DNA from: G963704535 sp963704535
GTDB taxonomy: Bacteria > Chloroflexota > Chloroflexia > Chloroflexales > Roseiflexaceae
NCBI GenBank assembly: GCA_963704535.1
Contig: OY969916.1
Span: 2,666,001 to 2,730,000 of the forward strand
DNA: 64,000 nucleotides
Direction of reading: 5' to 3'
Shown: one piece after another, positions 59,042 to 64,000 of the stretch
Numbering within the stretch: the first letter of the stretch is position 1
Layout: each line of letters opens with the position of its first letter
Notes under the pieces: model-generated
What the model saw: only the letters and a program-made list of their open reading frames with translations
What the model was told of the DNA's origin: nothing
The model's database searches: none
Position numbers and translations under genes: made by a program

Positions 59042-60433
59042 TTGGCGACGACCGCGCGCAAGCCCCCCCGGCCAGAATCGCAGGCGACCAGCTACGCCAG
59101 GCAGCAGCAACAGGCAGCGCTGATGCGACTGGGTGCGTTCCTCCTAGTGGTTGCGGTGTTCGCGATCCCTCGCGTTCCATCGCCGATCATGGGCGTGGAC
59201 TGGTGGAAGTCGTTCCGCCCCTCGCTGATCATCCTATGGGAGTTGATGCCGCCCGAACCGCTCGACGTGGGCCTGTTCACCCTCGCGCCGCGCCCGGTTG
59301 TGCAATGGCTCTCCTGGCTGCTCTCCGCGTTCCTGGGCTTTGTGGCGCTCTCACTCGTGATGCACCTGGGGGCGATCTCCGCGCAACGGAAGCGCCCTCT
59401 GGGTCAGAAGCGCACCTATTTGCGCCTGACCATCCCGGCCAGCGCACCCGGCAAGCCGACTGATGCGCTGACGCTGATCAAATCCGTGCATGGCATGGTG
59501 CCTGCGGGCAACCCCATGCAGCCGGCCGCGCCGCCGCTGATGCTGTGCTGGACCGCCCGCCCGGAGCGCAAAATTCAGCAGGGAGTCAGCGTGGCCGGTC
59601 CCGATACCACCGTGACAAGCATCCAAAAGCGGCTGCTGGGCATCCGCAGCGGCACCAAGGCCGTCGTGACCGACGATCCGCTCCTGGCCGAGCTACAAGC
59701 GGGCCGCTTCCTGTGTGTCGCCGAGGTCGGCGCGACCGCCGGGAGTGTGCTGCCGATCGCCGTGGTGGGCAAGGAGCAAACCCTACTCTCGGCGCTGCTG
59801 CCGGCCCTGGCGCCCCAGGCCGGGGTGGTGGTCAGCGGCGTGCGGATCGTGCAAGAGCCGATCGCCGATCGGCTATGGCGGCTGGATGTGCTGGCGCTGC
59901 TGGAGCGGCTGAAGCTGGACGCGGGAAGTGACGAGCAGCAGGCACTCAAGGCCAAGGCGTCCGGCCCGGCCTTCCGCTCCCGCATCCTGCTGCTGGCCGT
60001 CGCGGATGATCCGCAGGCAGGCGCTGCGCAGGTGCAGACGATCGGCGCGGCACTGGCTGGCACGGCGCAACCCGTCGCCACCCAGACCCAGCGCCTCCAG
60101 ACCGGGTCGGTGCAGGTGCTTCCTGCCGTGGTGCAGGCCCCGCCACCCTTCCCTCGGACGCAGCGACGTGTGGGCCTCCTGGTGGGTCTGCTGCTGGCCG
60201 GGCTGCTCGCGCTGTTCCTCTGGCGATCGGGGCTGTTGTTCGCGCGCCCCTTGTTGTGGGCTATGCCGTTATTCGCGCTCTGGTTGCCCCTGCTGACTCT
60301 GGTGGCGCGCTGGCGCCGACGGATAGGTGTCGATCTGGTCGAGCGGCACGCCGGAATCGTCGTCGGGATACTTCCGCCGCGCAATCCGCGCGTGGTGCCA
60401 CTCTGGTGGCCCTGGTTGGGCCGGGTGGAGTAA
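59042..60433 (+). CDS. Four-helix membrane protein preceding the coupling ATPase
   Basis: A TTG at 59042 with AGGAGG eight bases upstream starts 463 residues; the frame is open further upstream into the previous gene but lacks a site. Two transmembrane helices lie at about 27-45 and 80-105, a cytoplasmic domain of about 250 residues follows, and two helices lie at about 378-395 and 398-425. The gap to the coupling ATPase gene is 12 bases. Likely a membrane anchor or regulator of the coupling protein (inference from position). No known family. Confidence 0.6.
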   Translation: MATTARKPPRPESQATSYARQQQQAALMRLGAFLLVVAVFAIPRVPSPIMGVDWWKSFRPSLIILWELMPPEPLDVGLFTLAPRPVVQWLSWLLSAFLGFVALSLVMHLGAISAQRKRPLGQKRTYLRLTIPASAPGKPTDALTLIKSVHGMVPAGNPMQPAAPPLMLCWTARPERKIQQGVSVAGPDTTVTSIQKRLLGIRSGTKAVVTDDPLLAELQAGRFLCVAEVGATAGSVLPIAVVGKEQTLLSALLPALAPQAGVVVSGVRIVQEPIADRLWRLDVLALLERLKLDAGSDEQQALKAKASGPAFRSRILLLAVADDPQAGAAQVQTIGAALAGTAQPVATQTQRLQTGSVQVLPAVVQAPPPFPRTQRRVGLLVGLLLAGLLALFLWRSGLLFARPLLWAMPLFALWLPLLTLVARWRRRIGVDLVERHAGIVVGILPPRNPRVVPLWWPWLGRVE

Positions 60434-60445
60434 CGAGGTGAGACA

Positions 60446-62401
60446 GTGATATTAAGTGCAGCCGAACTCGCAACGTTGTGGGGACCGCCGACAGCGGAGA
60501 TCGCCGACCTGGTGGAAATGGTCGCCGCGCGCTGGCTCTCAGCCCCGGCAAAGGCGTTCATCGACCCATCCGACCCGCGCAACCTCATTCTGGGCTACGG
60601 GCAGAAATCCGACGGCTCCTGGGCGCCGGTCGGTCTCCCGTTCGATCTGTTGCGCTACATCCTGTGGGTCACAGCGCCCATGGGTCGCGGCAAGTCGGAA
60701 TGGCTCAAGAACCTGATTGCCGGGCTGCTCAGGGCCGGCGCAGGCTTTATGGAGCTTGACTGCAAGGGCACCGACCTGGTGAACGGGACCATCCCACTTA
60801 TCCCGCTCTCGCGCGAGAAGGACGTGGCGATCCTGGACCTGGGCGGGGTGCGCTGCAACGGCGATCATTTGTTCGCGGCCATGAACCTGCTGTCGGGCGA
60901 TTTCGGCCGCGCGCTGGGCGTCGATTTCGATACCCAGGCCAGCACCATGATGAGCTTCTTCGCGGCGCTCGACGAGCGGTTCGAGGGCGCGCCGTCCATA
61001 CAAAATTTCGCCACGATGGGCATGCTGGCCTTGATGGAGGGCGAGCCGAACGCCACCATGCAGCATCTCATTCGTTTCTACGACGATGAGGATTATCGCG
61101 CTCAGGTGTGCCAGAATCTCACCAACGCGCCGGTCCAGGACTTCTGGCTCTCGCGCTTCCCGCAGATGTCGAGCCAGGACACCAGCGCGCTCACCGCCTT
61201 CAAACGCAGGATCGACTTGCTCTTGACCTACCCGGCAATCGCGGCCCTCTCGGTCGCGCCTGGCTGCTCGATTAACCTCCGCGAGATGATGGATAACGGC
61301 GGTATTTTGCTGGCCGGCATCTCGGCCAAGGACGGCAAGATCGCCAGTATCGCCTCGACGCTGCTGCTGACGCAAATGACCATGGCCGCGCTCTCGCGCA
61401 CCAACGTGCCGGAAAGCCAGCGCCCTGACTGGCCGGTGATCATCGACGAGGCCCAGATCGTGTTTGAAAAAAACCCCGGCATGGCGCCGGTGATCTTCTC
61501 GCAGCTCCGGGCGATGCGGATCGGGACCACGGTGGTGCATCAGAACGAGGCCCAGCTCGCCTCCATCCTGTCGGTGCTGATGGGCAACGCGCAGGGCCGG
61601 CTGATCCTCGGTGCTGAGATGGAGGATGCGAGTAGCTACGGCAACTATTACCGCGCGATGGGGATGACCAAAGAAGATTTCTTGAACATGGAGAAGTTTG
61701 AGCACCAGTATATGCGGCTCTACGGCACGGACGCGATGCTGTTCAGCGCCCGGATGCCGCCTCTCGTCAAGCCGCTCGACGAGCCGCCGCCAAAGCGCGA
61801 GTATCACAACTGGCGCACAGTGCGCCCTCCAGCTCGGTCGGCAGCCGATCGGCGCTTCGACGAGGCGCTGGCGCAGTTCAAGGAGCTGGCGGTGCTCGAT
61901 GGGAACGCGGCGATCCAGAAGCTCGGCCAGCTCGCCATGCGCGACCAGGCGGCCTACCGCGCCTACTGCGAGAGGACCAAGGCGCACCGGCTGGCCCAGC
62001 GCAAGTTTATTCTTGAGCACCCCGGCTGCATTATGGACAAGGAGCAGCGTATCCGCACGCTCTCAGCGCTCTGGATCGGCGTACCGCGGGTCGAGACCCA
62101 GGCGCTCCAGTGGGCGCTGCTCATGCAGGCCAGAGAGGCGGCCGAGGCTCGCGCGGCCAAAGCTGAGGCGGACAAGGCGGCCAAGGGCAGCAAGGGCAAG
62201 GCCGCCAAGCAGCCCAGGCAGGTCGCCCCGATGGAGGGCATGATCGCGATGGAGACGCCGATCATGCCCGTTTCGCCCACGATGGGGAGTGCGCTGCCGC
62301 CTGCGTCTTCCACACTGCCATCGCTGGAGGATTTGCTGGCCGAGCGTGGCGCCCGGCGTGGCGCCGACGATATTGCCGCTGGTTTTGAGGGATTGGAATA
62401 A
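60446..62401 (+). CDS. TraD/VirD4-like coupling ATPase
   Basis: The 651-residue product starts at GTG 60446 behind AGGTGAG. Walker A is APMGRGKS (77-84); Walker B is VIIDEA with Asp334-Glu335. A downstream QLRAMRIGTTVVHQN segment fits sensor-like regions of the HerA/VirD4 superfamily. No N-terminal membrane helix is present, so the preceding membrane protein may recruit it. Coupling proteins bring the relaxase-DNA complex to the secretion channel. The C-terminal 200 residues are helical with an Ala/Lys-rich stretch. Confidence 0.82.
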   Translation: MILSAAELATLWGPPTAEIADLVEMVAARWLSAPAKAFIDPSDPRNLILGYGQKSDGSWAPVGLPFDLLRYILWVTAPMGRGKSEWLKNLIAGLLRAGAGFMELDCKGTDLVNGTIPLIPLSREKDVAILDLGGVRCNGDHLFAAMNLLSGDFGRALGVDFDTQASTMMSFFAALDERFEGAPSIQNFATMGMLALMEGEPNATMQHLIRFYDDEDYRAQVCQNLTNAPVQDFWLSRFPQMSSQDTSALTAFKRRIDLLLTYPAIAALSVAPGCSINLREMMDNGGILLAGISAKDGKIASIASTLLLTQMTMAALSRTNVPESQRPDWPVIIDEAQIVFEKNPGMAPVIFSQLRAMRIGTTVVHQNEAQLASILSVLMGNAQGRLILGAEMEDASSYGNYYRAMGMTKEDFLNMEKFEHQYMRLYGTDAMLFSARMPPLVKPLDEPPPKREYHNWRTVRPPARSAADRRFDEALAQFKELAVLDGNAAIQKLGQLAMRDQAAYRAYCERTKAHRLAQRKFILEHPGCIMDKEQRIRTLSALWIGVPRVETQALQWALLMQAREAAEARAAKAEADKAAKGSKGKAAKQPRQVAPMEGMIAMETPIMPVSPTMGSALPPASSTLPSLEDLLAERGARRGADDIAAGFEGLE

Positions 62402-62404
62402 TTC

Positions 62405-63577
62405 ATGGCCCAGCCTTACGACAACAAAGAAACTCGCCGCGCGGCGGTGGCCGCCGCAGTCGGCCAGGTGGGAACGCTGAGTTACACCCAGCGGCGTGAG
62501 CTGGCGCAGCGGTTCGCCTGCTCGCCGGTCACGATCTACGACGACATGGTCCTCATTCGGAAGCCGTTCATGCCCCCAAGCGCTCCAGCGATCCTGCACC
62601 TGACGGTCCCCGCAGCGCTGGCGGCCGACCGGGATCTTGCGATCCTGCGGCTCGTAGGCCGGCTGGAGTTCGTCACCACGGCCATGCTCAAGGCCCTGAT
62701 TGCTCCCGACATTTCCATGCCGGCGCTGCGCGATCGGCTCAACCGGCTCTTGAAGGAGGGCCGCATCTGGCGCCAGGCCGTCACCATGGACCAAGTGCGG
62801 CCGAGGGAGGCCGGTGGGCGGGTTCAGCCGCCACCCAAGGCCCCCTATGTCTACGGCCTGACACCAGAGGGCCGCGAGCTGCTGGAAATGCTCGATGTCG
62901 AGAGCAGCGCGGCGGTCTACGAGGGCTTGCAGACCCGCGACCGGCGCGCCCCCAACGTCCCCCAGGCCCAGCTCAAGCACGACCTACGGGTCTCGGAGTG
63001 GTGCGCCTCGGTTATCGACGGCGCGCGGTGCTGCCCCCTGCTCGACACGATCACCTGCCAGGTTGAGTATGTGAGCGCCCGCCAGGCCGACGGCAAAGAG
63101 CAGCAGCGCATGGACGCTGTTTTGGCGCTGACCTTCAACCGTGGGCCAAAAGAAGCCGCCGCCCCGACCTGGATGCTGCCGTGGAACGCCGGCGAGGTGC
63201 CGACCGCGCAGCAACTCGTCATTCGCTACGCCCTGGAGGTCGATCGCGGCACCGAGCCGCTGAAAACCCTGCTGGCGAAGGGCCTGATGTACCGGACGCT
63301 GGCCGAGACCGGGCACTATCGGAAGACGCTGGGCGGCGAGGTGTTGCCGGTGTTCCTGGTTCCACCGGGGAAGCGCGCCGGCCAGATCGCCCGCGAGTGG
63401 CAGACGAGCTGGCCGGGTGGCCGGGGCGTGATCTCGAACTTTCTCAAAGCGGACCACCCGAAGCACGGGGCGCTGTGGGGTGAGTATTACACGATGGCGG
63501 ATGCACCCCCCAAGGTGACTCACTTGCTGGCCGGGGTGGTTCCTGACCTGGCGACCTGGGAACGGCTGGTGATCTGA
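62405..63577 (+). CDS. Replication-relaxation family protein
   Basis: The 390-residue product fits the replication-relaxation family found on plasmids and conjugative elements. An N-terminal helix-turn-helix (about 25-50) is followed by a winged-helix core: DRDLAILRLVGRLEFVTTAML, then RDRLNRLLKEGRIW and YGLTPEGREL. A C-terminal segment starting LKHDLRVSEW is a typical continuation. Such proteins are thought to help DNA processing or relaxase recruitment in transfer. It starts four bases after the coupling ATPase stop and completes the operon in view. Confidence 0.75.
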   Translation: MAQPYDNKETRRAAVAAAVGQVGTLSYTQRRELAQRFACSPVTIYDDMVLIRKPFMPPSAPAILHLTVPAALAADRDLAILRLVGRLEFVTTAMLKALIAPDISMPALRDRLNRLLKEGRIWRQAVTMDQVRPREAGGRVQPPPKAPYVYGLTPEGRELLEMLDVESSAAVYEGLQTRDRRAPNVPQAQLKHDLRVSEWCASVIDGARCCPLLDTITCQVEYVSARQADGKEQQRMDAVLALTFNRGPKEAAAPTWMLPWNAGEVPTAQQLVIRYALEVDRGTEPLKTLLAKGLMYRTLAETGHYRKTLGGEVLPVFLVPPGKRAGQIAREWQTSWPGGRGVISNFLKADHPKHGALWGEYYTMADAPPKVTHLLAGVVPDLATWERLVI

Positions 63578-63584
63578 GGGAGCG

Positions 63585-63947
63585 ATGAGCAGCGAGCGAT
63601 GGAGGCACCCGAAGGGGCCAGCGATGGAGCAGAGCGATGCACTCGACCAATGGGGGGAGCGATGGGGGGAGCGATGGGCGTCCGATGGCATGCGAGGGCG
63701 GGCCGACGCTGGGCATCTCCAAGCGGGGAGAGCCGCCGACATCTTTACCTGTCGCGCCCTCCGAACGCAGCCGCAGCGCCCAAATCAGTCCCCGCAGCTC
63801 GGTGCTCGCCCAGCTCGCCGTCGATCGCCGACGCCCACCATCGCCACCGACCCGGCCCGCGCCACGACGCAGCGAAGCTCAATAAATCACAATGCGAAGG
63901 CAATGCAACTCAATGGGCCACACGGCGAAGGCAACGCAACTCAATGA
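63585..63947 (+). CDS. Doubtful small protein
   Basis: An ATG at 63585 with GGGAG just upstream opens 120 residues, low in complexity (repeated GERW) and rich in Arg, Pro and Gln. No domain is visible, and GAGCGATGG repeats in its DNA could explain the open frame. Kept only because it follows the operon directly. The last 50 bases of the window show nothing recognisable. Confidence 0.25.
   Translation: MSSERWRHPKGPAMEQSDALDQWGERWGERWASDGMRGRADAGHLQAGRAADIFTCRALRTQPQRPNQSPQLGARPARRRSPTPTIATDPARATTQRSSINHNAKAMQLNGPHGEGNATQ
63894..63946. repeat. Two 22-bp direct repeats
   Basis: GCGAAGGCAAYGCAACTCAATG occurs at 63894-63915 and 63925-63946, 31 bases apart, with a shorter relative just before. 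Could be iteron or nic-region repeats. Confidence 0.55.
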
Positions 63948-64000
63948 ATTTCATCGCGGGGCCGTGCTCCGGGCGACCACTGTGGAGGTGGCAGAAGCAG

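Noticed and set aside
60539..62020. Minus-strand 493-residue frame
   Set aside because: Antisense of the coupling ATPase with intact Walker motifs.

Overview
The window looks like a piece of a high-GC, probably Chloroflexota (Chloroflexales-like) genome. This rests on gene content: a Ser/Thr kinase fused to WD40 propellers, an FHA-LuxR regulator, surface proteins with DUF11/SdrD-type repeats ending in YLPLLAQ or YLPFVRR, a type IV secretion set without VirB8/9/10-type proteins (as expected of a monoderm), and many GC-rich intergenic hairpin repeats. The phylum call is an inference; no rRNA or tRNA gene was seen.

Region 1 (1-12.4 kb) is a signalling cluster. It has an FHA-CHAT protease (cut by the window edge), a WD40 protein, an FHA-LuxR regulator and a zinc-ribbon/kinase/WD40 protein. 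Divergent from these are a tandem pair of unrecognised paralogues, a second kinase with a large insertion in its activation region, and a zinc-ribbon membrane protein. The domain mix resembles peptide-cleaving, kinase-regulated conflict or stress-signalling systems, but the paralogue pair and the modified kinase match nothing I can name.

Region 2 (12.4-23.6 kb) is mixed chromosomal content: a frame-disrupted ThDP enzyme, a single-chain DarT-DarG (DNA ADP-ribosyltransferase plus macrodomain) with a LexA-like box next to a good sigma70 promoter, an alpha/beta hydrolase, an acetoacetate-decarboxylase-like protein, a ParB-like protein, Mug DNA glycosylase, a Gfo/Idh/MocA oxidoreductase, a DNA methyltransferase, an S10 carboxypeptidase and a truncated diaminopimelate decarboxylase. 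Several gaps here hold hairpin or MITE-like repeats.

Region 3 (23.6-64 kb, running off the right edge) looks like an integrative conjugative element. It abuts the broken lysA at about 23,626. It carries a possible replication initiator with iteron-like repeats, a gingipain-like C25 peptidase, small regulators, a surface-protein operon (a DUF11 adhesin of about 2,000 residues, lipoproteins, an NlpC/P60 hydrolase) and a transfer operon (VirB6/TrbL-like, VirB2-like, VirB3/PrgI-like and VirB4-like proteins, a repeat-rich 1,346-residue protein, a membrane partner, a TraD/VirD4-like coupling ATPase and a replication-relaxation family protein). A 65-bp sequence is repeated exactly upstream of the 30.7-kb regulatory genes and the 44.1-kb transfer operon, suggesting common control. 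No integrase or classical relaxase lies inside the window.

Several otherwise intact genes contain single-base frame breaks (near 13,165; 33,435; 33,980; 40,665; 50,150; 53,650; 54,735). Indel errors in the assembly are as likely as real decay, so these genes are given as one feature each.
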